A DNA stretch of 64,000 bases from Paraescarpia echinospica (lineage: Eukaryota > Annelida > Polychaeta > Sabellida > Siboglinidae), in NCBI GenBank assembly GCA_020002185.1, contig CM034544.1:38468243-38532242 (forward strand). Reading direction: 5' to 3'. Both the position numbers and the translations under genes were made by a program. Position 1 is the first letter of the stretch. Every line of letters starts with the position of its first letter. Shown one piece after another: positions 42,389 to 53,636 of the stretch. Below the pieces are notes generated by a model that saw only the letters and a program-made list of their open reading frames with translations, did no database searches and was not told the origin of the DNA.

Positions 42389-45236
42389 GTATGTATTATT
42401 GGCTATCTCATAATTCAGTGTTATTTTAAGTTTACCCAAACTATTCCCCAAACCCACAAAGGCACGGGTGTTTTTGTCAATAAATGTACGGTAACATATT
42501 ATTGCTTAGGCGGCAGAATGTGGTGAATATTCATGGGGATAATGCCCCAAAAAACCATTCAACAGCGCCCCATTGAGGCTCACCAAAATAATCATACTGC
42601 ACCCGCCTTGAGGCTCACTGAAAACCTCCAATTGCACACTCTTGTTGAAATATTGGTGGTTATACGTACATCCAGCTCCCCACCAACAGGACATTTGTTA
42701 CGACTGTGACGCCTGTATTATTACGGTATTAGTTATTTTGGCAACACTCATTGCAAGAATGTCGCCAAATTATGAATCATATAGTAGATTATCGTCTCCC
42801 TTTGATTTTTTTATAATTGACGTTATGGCTCAACATCATCTAATATATATATGTATATATATATAAATATATATATATATTTATATATATATATATATAT
42901 ATTCAAGTTACGTAACAGTTGTAACGTTTGACTTAATCAATGTCGTTGTGTTATTGTGACGCTCACTAACAGTACCTACGGCAGTATCTATAACTTGAGA
43001 CGATTTATTTTTACCAATACAACCGAACCAGCGATCCACCACCCGCTGGCACGTTTCCTTTCTGACAGCTGTTCGCCAACATTCAGTTATCGTATTCACA
43101 CGGAGTAATGAGGTGTTTCGATTAATAAAAACTTGTTAACCATTGCATGGTGTAATTAATCGGTGCTACTCCCAGAAGTTTGGTGTAGCGTATTATTGTG
43201 TGAGATTTTAGTCAAGAGAAAATTACCGAAACTATTGTTTTAGTTTTGTTTTTAAATAAATTGCAGGAATTTCACAAAATGGCCATCAAAAGAAATGTCA
43301 GCAAAACGTAATAGCCATGTCACCGAGAAACATACTATTGGTGTCAAAATAAATTTTTTACAGGCCAAAGTCATTTTTTATATTTTACGTTTATCCTTCT
43401 CCGAAGCATTCAAAGGTTTAAATTTGATATTTTTCGTTATTCAAATCTTCAATTTTCAAAAATGGCGTTGGTCAAAACCAAATTCACGCAACATTAACAG
43501 TTGTGAAGCACAGTGGCGCAGTGTAAGATCATCGAAATGACAAACGAGAGAACTCGGGTTCGAATTGAGTGCTACAGTTTCGAACCTTGGGCAGTGCTAG
43601 ATCATCGGAATAACAATCCAGAGAACTCGGGTTCGAATTGTGTACTGCAGTTTCGAACCTTGGGCCGTGCTAGATCATCGGAATTACAATCGAGAGAACC
43701 CGGGTTTGAATTGTATGCTGCAGTTTCGAACCTAAGGCAAGTTCATTCATTCTACAGTGCTCCATTTCACTCAGCTGTGCGAACCAGTATGTGGCTAGAG
43801 AAAATGGTAGGTATTTATGTACAAATATTCTTAGCGTGATAATTGCATCGCGACTGAAAGCGTCCTAGAAAATCGAGATGGTATCCGATTCAACAGTCTC
43901 CCAGGGAGTAAAGTATAAAACGCTCTGGGCATTTCAAGTGAATGTATACTGCGTTATATAGGAACTTACCTTTACTTTTACTTTTACTTTTATGTCACAC
44001 AAATCCATCATGTGAATGTCAGTGTGTAGGTTTGTGTTATGCATGACTTTCGCAGACATTTTTATGGAGCCCGTCAACGCCAATTATCTTTATATCTAAA
44101 TAACTGCATCACCTAGAGTAGTAATGTTGCGGTGCGTTTATTTCATGTATATTACGTTTAACTGTCGACGACATTCAAATATCCGTAATTTTGTAAGGAT
44201 GGCACCCAAAATAACATATTGTTCCTGTGTCTTAAGAAATAAATCACACACAGCTGTGAATTATGTATCAAAATATGAGTATTCAGGTGCGACGATTTCA
44301 GTGAGGTTTCTTCAACCTTTGCTGACATTCAAATTTCCACCATTTTTTAAACGATGGCGCCCGTCAAAATATATTATCCCTATATTGTAAGAACTACACA
44401 TCCTAGACGATCCATAATGTTGATGTAAATCAACAAGTTTTATGTTGCGACGATTTCAAATATGTTGCTGTTACTCATCTCGGACTTTTATATCCGCCAT
44501 TTTCACCATATCAGGTGGCTGCCAGATATTGTGTGAGATGTTGAACATAGTCAGTTTTAATGTTTGTTTTATTGACGTTATGATCATACCTGCCCCATCA
44601 AGACACATGTTATAGGATTTCCAAACGGTTCGTACATTTTGTTCGCATCTACACCTGGTCATCGTCGTATCAGAATTATTGATCTATACCGATTATTAAA
44701 AAAAAACATCACTTTTACAAAGCGAATCTTAAAGGATCCACTTTTATGTAGATTGTAAGCTAAACTACAATGTGACTACTTCAAACAATCTAGCCTGATA
44801 ATGCATTCGCTGCGAACAACATCTGATATCACAATTGGGTTCACAAGGGTGACCAAAAATGAAACTGCATTACAAGCACTGCGAGAGTAGAATAATCATA
44901 TCCCATCTAGCGGACACCGAAGTAAACAATTAACACTAACATAGTAAAACACTCGGGCACATTAGGCCTGAAAAGATCAGTTTGATTGTCTAGGTCGAAG
45001 ACTGTAGAATTGTAAAGACTGGGGCAATTAAATATTACACAATTATCATTCCAAAGCCAATTAAGTCCAATATCAATGTTGATAAATGCCTAAAACGCAA
45101 ATATCCCATTGGCTAATAAAGGAAAATATTGCATGAGACGTAATTCATTTGGTGTTGCTGTGTAGGGGATAATGACAATATCAAATATTTCATACCAAAC
45201 GAAAGATCGACACATTGAACTATACTGTATTTCCAG
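42389..45236 (+). other. GPCR intron 1 and its repeats
   Basis: A 2.85-kb intron. It holds an AT/TA palindromic tract (42841-42905), a divergent CCATTTT-containing module (43270-43480), the tRNA-like tandem array (43507-43737), (CTTTTA)4 at about 43968-43992, and modules resembling the long-TIR arms (44040-44520: TTTGCTGACATTCAAATTTC and ACGATGGCGCC). Nothing else recognised. Confidence 0.55.
43507..43737 (+). repeat. 75-bp tandem repeat with B-box-like words
   Basis: Three units of about 75 bp, each containing AGATCATCGGAAT, GAGAACTCGGGTTCGAATTG and GCAGTTTCGAACCT. The GGGTTCGAATT word fits a Pol III B box, and AGTGGCGCAGTGTAAGATC before the first unit resembles a tRNA D-arm. So it may be an amplified SINE head. 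Confidence 0.6.
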
Positions 45237-45562
45237 CTATCACCCAATGCCGAGTGGTGATGTCACTTCCGTTATTGTGCATCACGTGTTCCATCTATAC
45301 GATGGTGGCGCTGGCGGAAGAACGCTACCGAGTGATCGTGTTACAGCCGCCTCGGCTGATGACGACACGCGTTGCTATGACGACCATATTTGTCGCCTGG
45401 TGTGCGGCGCTGGTGGTCGGCCTATCTACGTTTCTACAGTACGAAAAACGAACGGCGCAGCGTGGCAACGTCACGTTCAATCTATGTACTGACATTATGC
45501 CGTACACCTTCCGTCTAACGCACGGTGTCGTAGTACTGTGTGTGTCGTATATCATTCCACAA
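45237..45562 (+). CDS. Class A GPCR, exon 2 (TM3-TM5)
   Basis: After acceptor TGTATTTCCAG the frame (phase 1) gives SITQCRVVMSLPLLCITCS, with the conserved TM3 Cys. The G-protein switch EERYRVIVLQPPR (ERY for DRY), TM4 VAWCAALVVGL (Trp 4.50), an extracellular loop with NVT glycosylation site and FNLC (disulphide partner), and TM5 VVVLCVSYIIPQ (Pro 5.50) follow. Donor CAA|GTAAGT leaves phase 0. The GC-rich codon use contrasts with the AT-rich flanks. Confidence 0.9.
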
Positions 45563-45843
45563 GTAAGTGTGACGTTTGATGTATGTGAACATCTTCAGCA
45601 TGTATTAAATGAAACCGCGTATCAGGCATGATATTGTCGCAATTGTTATAATAATGCACAAGTATTAATCTAGACCAACAACAGCAAACATTATAGTTTA
45701 TCATGTTATAGTATTTATCAATAGTGCAACCGGCATACGTGTACATATTTGATAACAAAAAGGTATTATCCTTGTTTAGCATAGTTCGAATTCACTTATA
45801 ACTAATCCCCATTATCTTAACTCAACGCGTACGCGCGTATACA

Positions 45844-45901
<58 letters not shown>

Positions 45902-46461
45902 TATATATATATATGTGTGTGTGTGTCATGTGTGTATGTGTGGCTGCGATAGTAATAATAATGTATCTGATAAATAATAATATCGTCGTCGTGCGTGCGT
46001 CGATGTCATAAATTAATAATAATGCTATGTAATGTAAGGTATGTGTGTAATAATAATATGTAATAGTAATAATATTAAGTAATGTATAATTTAATTGTGT
46101 GTAATGTGTGTGCATGCGTGTGGTGTGTGTGTGTATGTGTGTATGTGTGTGAGAGTGTGTGTGAGTGTGTTAGTGTGTACATGTGTTTGGTGTGTGGTGT
46201 GTATGTGTGTGAGTGTGTGTGTGTATGCGTGTATGTATGCGTGTGTGTATGCGTGTGTGTATGTATGTGTGCGCGCGCATGTGTGCGTGTATGCACGAAC
46301 CGAGCGAGCAGGCGCACGCTCACACACCCGAGTTCACAAATGTACACACACTTGCCACTAACCTGAATCATACTTTCCATTGCATCGTTCTCTCAAGCCA
46401 CAAACTGTAATAAGCCAACAGGCTACATAATACTTAAACTTGCGTTCTCTTTATTTCGCAG
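45563..46461 (+). other. GPCR intron 2 with TA and TG microsatellites
   Basis: TA/ATAT tracts at 45840-45915 with TG ends, and a mixed TG/TGTA tract at 46095-46285. No gene content. Confidence 0.8.
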
Positions 46462-46668
46462 GTATTTATTGTCCGCCGTTACGCTCAGTTGGTTCGGTAT
46501 CTTTGGTACCAAGGACGGACAATCGGTGTCGACACTCCGCAGAATGTACAAAATGAATCTTCCATGGTCGTCTCCAAACACAGAATTCGTTCGTTGAAAC
46601 TTCTCATTTGCGTCGCCGTGTTCTTCTGTGTCGCCTGGCTTCCTTACTTCGCGATGACGACCACACAG
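46462..46668 (+). CDS. Class A GPCR, exon 3 (ICL3 and TM6)
   Basis: Acceptor TTTATTTCGCAG, then VFIVRRYAQLVRYLWYQG, a third intracellular loop with basic residues, and TM6 LLICVAVFFCVAWLPYFAM, in which AWLP replaces the usual CWxP. Exact phase 0 at both ends. Donor CAG|GTTGTT is weaker than the others. A pure TG tract starts about 50 bp into the intron. Confidence 0.9.
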
Positions 46669-46714
46669 GTTGTTCTTCTTCCCTATGCAAACTCAAATAT
46701 CGCGTGTGTGTATT

Positions 46715-46717
46715 TGT

Positions 46718-46807
<90 letters not shown>

Positions 46808-46915
46808 TTGTGTGTGTGTGTGTGTGCGTGCGTGCGTGTGTGTGTGCGATTCAGAGAGAGAGGGAGAGAGGAGAGAGAGAGAGAGATCGAAAGAGAGGGA
46901 GAGAGTGTGTGTGTG
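46715..46915 (+). repeat. (TG)n and GAGA tracts in GPCR intron 3
   Basis: A pure TG tract of about 85 bp (46721-46806), a mixed TG/CG continuation, then GAGAGA repeats (46854-46905). ORFs here are repeat translations. Confidence 0.95.
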
Positions 46916-47195
46916 TGTACGCTTGCGAATGTGTGTAGGCGTGTACCCAACTATGTTTTCTCTGCTAGCCAGATGGAGTGGCAAGCTGTGTGTCCCACAT
47001 GAGACTCGATCGGTATCCTTCTCGTCTGTGTTATGTTTATAATGTGTATTAAGATAAATATTTATTTAATTAATATATTATGATATATTATTTATTGTCT
47101 CAACCAAGAAATGTGTCTTGGGCAAAATAGACGTGAGTGCATTATGCAAAAGCATGCAATGAAAGAGCATACACAATGCATAAATAAATAAAATA

Positions 47196-48580
47196 CAGTC
47201 ATTTCCAAAAGTTTAAGACCAGGCACGATTTTTAAGCATTTTATGGTATGGCATCAGATTGCATCAGATAATGTCTGGATTGCTTCATCCTATTTGGGCC
47301 TTGAAGCAATACGCCAAGTCAGTACTTCCAGGTCACTTGTTTGCTGCTGTCAGTATCGATTAGGTGTTTTTCAGTTTTGTCTTCATCCCTGAAATGGGAA
47401 AAAAATCGTCTTTGACAGAGGTTCTAAGGGCACAAATAGTGACTCTACATGGAGAAGGATATACGGAAAGAGACATTAGTGCTAAATTACGTTATTCCAA
47501 GACAGCCGTGCACAACGCCATCGTCAAATTCAATACTGATGGCACTTTTAGTGACAGTAAAAGGAGTGGTCGTCCACGGAAAACTACGCTCAGGGATGAC
47601 CACGCAATGAGACGCATCGTGATGTGCTCGCCAATGAGCTCATGCAAGACAATTCGGGCTGCCTTACGCTTAAAAGGTACGGAAATAAGTCTCAGTACTG
47701 TTTCGAGACGTCTCAGCAAGGAATTTGGGTTCATGTCCCGCAAGCCGGCCCGGAAGCCACGCCTGACACCTGTGATGAAAAAAAAGAGACTGGACTTTGC
47801 CAGATGACATCGCCACTGGACTCTCGCGCAATGGAAGAAAGTGTTGTTCTCAGATGAATCGACCATGCAACAGTTTATACCTCGCACGAGGCATGTTAGG
47901 CGGCCAGTAGGTAAGCGATTTGATGAGAAATATACAGCAGCTACAATGAAACACCCGCCAAGTCAGATGATTTGGGGTGCCATGTCATGTTTTGGCCCTT
48001 CTGGTCTGTATTTTATTCCACCTAACACCACTATGAATGGACCTAGGTACGTGGAGTTGCTGAAGGAGAAGCTGAAACTGCATACGGACATCCACAAATG
48101 TATGATTTCCATGCAAGATGGCGCTCCTTGTCACCGATCAAGGTAGCCACTGAGTTCCTCAAGAAGAACAAAATCTTCGTGCTGGAATGGCCTGCGAACA
48201 GCCCAGATCTAAATCCCATTGAGAACCTGTGGACTATAATGAAGGATAAGGTGGCAGACAAACAACCATCAAGCGCTCAAAACTTGAAACAAGCTATCAA
48301 GGACGCTTGGGTCACCAAAATCTCCCAGGAGTACTGCGAATCTCTGGTTTCTAGCATGCCATATCGCATCCAGGCGGTCATTGACAGCAAAGGAGGCCAC
48401 ACTAAATACTGAAAAGTAGAGACACTGACACTTTTGGACGACATAAAGTTTCATATTATGTTGTACTATGTTTATTTGGCGAAATAAACTGATATAATGT
48501 TATGTGAAGGCCAAAAAATCATAGTTTTGTCAAATTTCTTCAAAAAATCGTGACTGGTCTTAAACTTTTGCAAATAACTG
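47196..48580 (+). mobile_element. Tc1-like DNA transposon in GPCR intron 3
   Basis: A 1385-bp element flanked by the TA target dinucleotide on both sides (47194-47195 and 48581-48582). TIRs of about 40 bp: left CAGTCATTTCCAAAAGTTTA, right in reverse CAGTTATTTGCAAAAGTTTA, both followed by AGACCAG-CACGATTTTT. It carries one transposase gene. It lies in the same orientation as the receptor and within its intron, so the mature receptor mRNA need not be affected. Confidence 0.95.
47394..48412 (+). pseudogene. Tc1-type transposase (DD34E), two lesions
   Basis: About 339 codons. N-terminal helix-turn-helix (TEVLRAQIVTLHGEGYTERD) and GRPRK hook, then the catalytic domain with LFSDEST (first Asp), MQDGAPCH (second Asp) and NSPDLNPIENLW (Glu). 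Exactly 34 residues separate the second Asp from the Glu, the Tc1 spacing. A TGA at 47805-47807 interrupts the frame after LDFAR, and a single-base deletion near 48143 shifts it after CHRS. Everything else is conserved, so inactivation was recent. Start chosen at MGKKSS; an upstream in-frame extension has no family support. Confidence 0.93.
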
Positions 48581-48753
48581 TAAATAAAAATGATTTACAT
48601 TGCGTGCACGTCACTTGCTATAATATTATGCCGAGACATGGCTAAACCATGGCATAATACATATGTATATTTTTATAATATTTATTTTGATTGTATTCTT
48701 CCAACGTGACGTACATTTTCACGAATAAAGTTCTGTCATTTCGTTTTTTTCAG

Positions 48754-48945
48754 GTTGGACTCGGCCACACCGACAGCCTGTTTTTTGGTCAAAGTATCCA
48801 CCTGGCGACAGTCTCTATGGCTCTATTCAGCACGTCGTACAACTTCGTCGTATATATGAAATATTCTGTGACGTTTCGCAATGAATTCTTACGACAGCTT
48901 CGATTCGGACGATCTGAAATTATTTCAGATGGTGTCGCTCAGTAA
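48754..48945 (+). CDS. Class A GPCR, exon 4 (TM7 and C-tail)
   Basis: Acceptor TTCGTTTTTTTCAG, then an extracellular loop (VGLGHTDSLFFG) and TM7 IHLATVSMALFSTSYNFVVY. The NPxxY motif is NFVVY, Pro replaced by Phe. A short C-tail with FRNEFLRQLRFG follows, ending at TAA 48943-48945. The tail is short (about 25 residues after TM7) with no clear palmitoylation Cys. Confidence 0.88.
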   Translation, partial: VGLGHTDSLFFGQSIHLATVSMALFSTSYNFVVYMKYSVTFRNEFLRQLRFGRSEIISDGVAQ

Positions 48946-49532
48946 CGCTGACGTTTGTAAACATTTCATCGCTGGATTGTATCACTTACAAAGTGCACAT
49001 TATGTAAGTGTTGGTATAAAATGTTGATTCTCTTCACATCAACATTGTTATACAAACTAAATACAACACAACTAATCATAATTAGTCTTACCATTGAGCT
49101 AACGTGTGCTGGTATTATATATGTTAGTGTACGTTTTCTAAAGGATTTTCATTTCCGGATCCAAACTGTCTGGGTATGAATCTGCAACACTGGGTAGAAT
49201 AAATAATGCTACATTGATTTTTGTAATGCAATATCAGTTAAGTGTATTTTTTTTACGATTTTAGGTGATTGATGGAATTTACGTAAAATACAACACTCGA
49301 AAAACCACGCGCAAACAGGCGTAATATTATGCACATTTCGCGAAACCGTTTTCTACTTGCCTTTGTGTGTAGCGCCTTTTGGCACATAATATCATACGAA
49401 GGATGTGGTTGCTTAGTTTTGTTTACCATTATGAACTACTTATAATCTTTTCCGAAGGATAGTTTTTTTTTTCTTAAATATACAATAATCGTAATAATAG
49501 AGCTACTATCTATATAGTTTTAATTTTGTATG
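48946..49532. other. 3' flank of the GPCR gene
   Basis: Probable 3' UTR and spacer. No AATAAA within the first 250 bp except the AATAAA near 49199-49204. Confidence 0.3.
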
Positions 49533-49672
49533 TATTCGCGTGGAAGGTGTGGCATCTGTTTTACCAGCTTCAATGCTGACAGTTAATATTTGAATGTTGC
49601 TTTATTCGCATGGAAGGTGTGGCATCTGTTTTATCAGCTTCAATGCTGACAGTTAATATTTGAATGTTGCTT
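49533..49672 (+). repeat. 70-bp tandem duplication
   Basis: Two adjacent copies (starting ATTCGCGTGGAAGGTGTGGC and ATTCGCATGGAAGGTGTGGC) with only two differences. Confidence 0.9.
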
Positions 49673-50794
49673 TCATGCATATGTTTTTTAGACCTATTTG
49701 TACCAGCTGTGTAATGAATATATGTGTTCACATGCATGAATCAGTGCTACTAGTCTGAAAACGCGAGCACCTGAATAAATGACACTTTTTTATCATCGTG
49801 GAGATGACATAAATTATGGTGCAACCGTTTCTGTCATTGATGGTAACAATGTGTAAGGCTTACTTCCGAGGGATCGATTTTGGAGAGTCGGCAGGTGTAG
49901 TCAATACGTCACTTTGATTATAACACATTTGTATCGATTGTCATTATCGTGTGACCTAATGTTGGTCCAACATGTATCATGTTTGCTGCGAAAACATATT
50001 GATGTATTTATATCCGTATATCCGTAAATCAAGCCGACTGCAGTTTAACACGGCAAGCAGACAGCGAAAACACTACTGGAACTGCACACCACGTGTTCGG
50101 TTCTTCTCATACGCCCGACCGGAAAGCACCTGCATTTGCAGGGAATAAAATCAAAATAATACGGATTACATATTGAAACCAACATGTTGTGAGTCAACCA
50201 TTGGCTGCCCATACCCCCAATGTTGGATAGGTAACTCCCCTGGCACACACACGAACGCACACACAGGATATAAAACATAGACAGCTTGAGGTGAACGAAA
50301 TCGCCAAATATTCGAAGGCGGCATATGGAATATTACCTTTTCTGCTCGTCCGGGCAAAGCACTCTTCAAAATTATTGATTATGGGTTCTTCCCCGTGGTA
50401 TGCGTATTCATAATGAGGTGTCAAATAAAGTGAATGCCGTTTTTCTTGCCAACATATTCATAGTCACTACTGATATTTGCACAAAGTAGCTCATATACCA
50501 CGTCAGTTTAATAAGAACAAGTTGACACGTTTAATAGTGGGACTTTTATTAATTAAACCCGACGGTTGTATTCGCGTCAATGGTGGCGGTTGCTCTGATG
50601 GACGGTAAGCGGGGCAAATAGCCGTTAGGGTGTTCAGTTGCCAATCAAGAAGACGGTAGCGTATATTAACGTGATGTTTTCCAAATCATGACTAATATTT
50701 GTTCTTGCCCATAGTCTGTGTCATTCTGCGGAGACAATACAAGTAGCTGGATCCCACAGATAATTGTCAAAAATGTCAAGCAAATGAGTGATTG
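49673..50794. other. Spacer, no recognised feature
   Basis: Three overlapping minus-strand ORFs at 50045-50424 are not recognisable. No repeat seen. Confidence 0.3.
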
Positions 50795-50905
50795 ATTTTG
50801 TTACTTATTTCACTGTCAGTTTACAATTATTCCCGTGAAGTTTCGGCTGCTTTCAGCAGCGGTCCTCAGACGGCTACCGCTATTGGACGAAACGGTAGTC
50901 CTTCA
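50795..50905 (-). repeat. Conserved motif with ribozyme-like core, copy 1
   Basis: Minus strand: GCTGAAGGACTACCGTTTCG, GGTAGCCGTCTGAGGA, a CTGCTGAAAGCAG hairpin, CCGAAACTTCACGGGAA, then GTAAACTGA. The same string of words, on the plus strand, is at 52848-52950. The CTGANGA-hairpin-CGAAAC order recalls the hammerhead-like motifs reported from Penelope-like elements, but the stem does not abut the core as it should. Confidence 0.45.
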
Positions 50906-51439
50906 GCGGAAACGTTCCGGTGTGTTCCCCCCATGGCTGCGCCCTGGGTGGCTCTTCAAGAGATCGTCACAGATGTGTGACAGTCGGTACTGGATTTCAT
51001 TTCATTCATACTAACAGTGGTTTTCGAATCCAGATTACTTCCTTGATGTGTCCTGTCCTCCAGTCCGACGCCATGTCTCCTCAGACCCAGAACATCCCCT
51101 GTTTCCATGTTATCAACTACTTCCTTCTGGCCGCCGCTTTCAACTCCCTCACTGCAAATTGAACCGCACTCGAAACTATTTTGTTCCCTCGTCAATAAGA
51201 CTAATGAATGAGTAACTGACCTTCGTTCCCCTCCATCTCTGCCAGTCTTCCCTGCCAGTCTGACACTGAGTGCGCCTGAGATGATTTGTGAGATGAATTA
51301 ACTTCTTAAAAACTGTTGTAACTTATTTAACATATTTAACCTATTTATTTATTAAACCGATACAACTTTTATTTATTTTAGTCTTTTTATTTTTACATTT
51401 TTCATATTGCATGTACATATGTTTTATTTGTCTTAATAT

Positions 51440-51510
51440 GCTGCTCTACACTCCCAATGAATTTCCCTCCCAAGGGACAATAAAATATTGTGATTGTGAT
51501 TGATTGATGT
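51440..51510 (+). mobile_element. LINE-type 3' tail
   Basis: CTCCCAATGAATTTCCCTCC, then CAAGGGACAATAAAATATTG and a (TGATTG)n tail, a common LINE/SINE ending. What lies upstream of it (50905-51440) is not recognisable. It abuts the Penelope-like element. Confidence 0.45.
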
Positions 51511-52815
51511 CCACAAATGTGGCTCTATCCCAGTCTATTGTGTCGTGTTGCTGTCTCAATTGGTCTGTGATGGCTGATTTGTGCATTTCCTTTTTTGATG
51601 TTTTTTTCTGTGATTTCTGGTGTATAGTTTGTTTTTTGAAGTCGTCTCTCAGTGTTCTTTGATGCGGGTGCCAAGTGTACGTTTAGTTTGTCTGATGTAT
51701 GTGCCATTGCAGTGCTTACATGATATAGCGTACATTCCTTCGCACATCTTTTGTGGTTCTACTTTGTCTTTTGGTTTTACCAATGACTTCTTGATGTTGT
51801 TCAGAGGTTTCATTGCTGTGTTCACCTTGCATTTCTTAATTATCCGGAAGTCCCATCATGCCTTTTGTCCTTGTCTTTTTCCAGCGTCTTCTTCCTGATA
51901 TTGTATTCACTCTTTTGTTTCATATTTCTCTGTACCGTTGATATGGTTGACTGTGGGTAGTCGAATCTCTTTAGAGGTTGCTAGATATGTTTTCTTTCCA
52001 TTCATCTTCCTTTTCTGTGACAAGCGTTTCAAATATGTTTTGCAATGTACGAATCATTCCCATCTTCTGGTGTAATGGATAGTGTGAGGATAAATTTATA
52101 TATTGATACATATGAGTACTCTTCCGGAAGATTACATGTTTCCATCCCCCGATTCCTTTCTGATTGAAGTATATATAAAATGGCATTTGAGGAGAAATTT
52201 AGATATTGATACATACGAGTACTCTTCCGGAAGATTACATGTTTCCATCCCCCGATTCCTTTCTGATTGAAGTATATATAAAATGGCATCTGAGCAGAAA
52301 TTTAGATACTGATACATATGAGTACTCTTCCGGAAGATGACATGTTTCCATCCCCCGATTCCTTTCTCACTAGTAATACGTACAAACTGGCATTTTTCCT
52401 TCCGCTTTCTCTCGTGTATAAATTTGATGCTGTTGGTCTCGTTCACTATGTCGATATGGTCGGTCAGATGTTCTATCATGCCTGACTTTATGACTTCGAA
52501 TATCATCGACATATCGTTTCCACATTACTGGTCTGCATGTGACAGGGGTTAAGGTGATCGACACTCTTTCACAAGATGTTCCGTGATAAGGTTGACAACA
52601 ATGGGGCACAACGGGCTACCCTTGATTTTCTCCACAGTCTTCATAATAGGCGTATTCTTGAGGAGAGGTACGACATCGTGGGAGGTGAACTTTTAATTTT
52701 CGTGTAGTATTAGTTATTTCAATTCCTCTGCCTAGTGTCTTGAAGTTTTTATTTCGGGCTGCGTCAGTCCTATCATAGGGCCAAGACGATCTGCTGAGCG
52801 TCGTGAGACGTGACA
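51510..52815 (-). mobile_element. Penelope-like retroelement, degenerate
   Basis: Minus-strand order: RT region with ITEHLVKECRSP-like pieces and WKRYVDD (near 52520), FEVIKSGMIEHLTDHID, FRKSTHMYQY with SSHYPLHQKMGMIRTL, and a GIY-YIG-type tail (TYIRQTKRTLGTRIKEH in an alternate frame, about 51640-51700; then QLRQQHDTIDWDRAT). The RT-GIY-YIG pairing defines Penelope-like elements. Several frameshifts, a large internal deletion before YVDD and a 103-bp tandem duplication break the gene. Confidence 0.8.
52114..52370 (-). repeat. 103-bp tandem duplication inside the Penelope-like RT
   Basis: The word GAGTACTCTTCCGGAAGAT starts at 52114, 52217 and 52320, with the following DNA repeated. Each unit encodes GGWKHVIFRKSTHMYQYLN. 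103 is not divisible by 3, so each unit changes frame. Confidence 0.9.
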
Positions 52816-52847
52816 TTCTTACGTCTGTGCTATGGCATGCTCACGTC

Positions 52848-52955
52848 TGAGCTGAAGGACTACTTTATCGCCATCTAACGGTAGCCATCTGAGGAAGACT
52901 GCTGAGAGCAGCCGAAACGTCACGGGAAAAAAAGTTAAACTGAGTATCACTAGAC
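52848..52955 (+). repeat. Conserved motif with ribozyme-like core, copy 2
   Basis: Plus strand: AGCTGAAGGACTACTTTATC, GGTAGCCATCTGAGGA, CTGCTGAGAGCAG hairpin, CCGAAACGTCACGGGAA, GTTAAACTGA. It is inverted relative to copy 1, and the pair brackets the Penelope-like element, so they could be its inverted terminal sequences. Confidence 0.45.
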
Positions 52956-53636
52956 CGCAACGTTGTGTAGCAGTTTCATTTAAATATAAACCTGGGAGTT
53001 CGTTACAATACACAATGATCGGCTTGGTAGGTTGTGGTACGTTTTCGGAAATATAACGGGACTTTCGCTCATTGATTTCTCCCGCAACTGTCACACGACG
53101 GCCGCCGCGAAGGCCCGCTACGGCAGACTGGTGCCTTGGTCGGTTCTCCCTAAAACGAAATAAGAGAAGACAGAGAAAACAGTCACTGGCGTGTCGTCGA
53201 AGAAATGCAGCTCTCTGGAACAAAGTCAAGATGGTGGTCACTGACCAGTATTTAGTTCCCCTCATTGCACCTGGAACAGCTCCCAAAAGCGTTCATCTTG
53301 AACGTGAAACAAGATGTTCTGTCGAGCGACGGGATTATATACGCTCGGTAGTTCAGGGCGGAAGGTAACCACAGCCGTGTACAACCCCCGCATAATATAC
53401 TCGCAGTCACGGAATCAGAAACGTCGAAGAAGATTGTGCGATATATCGCCGACTTCCTCAGTCGACGATTCTAACAAATCTAAATTGTGCGATGAAAAGT
53501 GTTATGTATGTTGACATATTGCAAAAGACTTTGAGTGAAAACGGAATGTGTACTCATTGTTATTTCGTTATGATCGCCGGCTGAGATTTATACTAAATAC
53601 CGAAGATGTCCCTCCTTATATTGCATACATGAATAT
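52956..53636. other. GC-richer spacer with an unrecognised ORF
   Basis: A plus-strand frame at 53072-53368 (NAALWNKVKMVVTDQYLVPL region) ends near a possible donor (GGAAG|GTAACC). I cannot tie it to a family or to other exons. Confidence 0.25.

Noticed and set aside
45172..45492. Second 106-codon plus-strand ORF over GPCR exon 2
   Set aside because: An out-of-frame shadow of exon 2, which alone keeps the TM motifs.
46075..47042. Cys/Val- and Thr/His-rich ORFs in the GPCR introns
   Set aside because: Translations of the TG and GAGA tracts.
47364..47393. Ten extra N-terminal codons for the Tc1 transposase
   Set aside because: The frame is open, but MGKKSS at 47394 matches the usual start region of the family.
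52868..52925. Active hammerhead ribozyme
   Set aside because: CTGANGA and GAAAC are present, but stem II does not abut the core and no stem III with a cleavage triplet is visible; kept only as a ribozyme-like motif.
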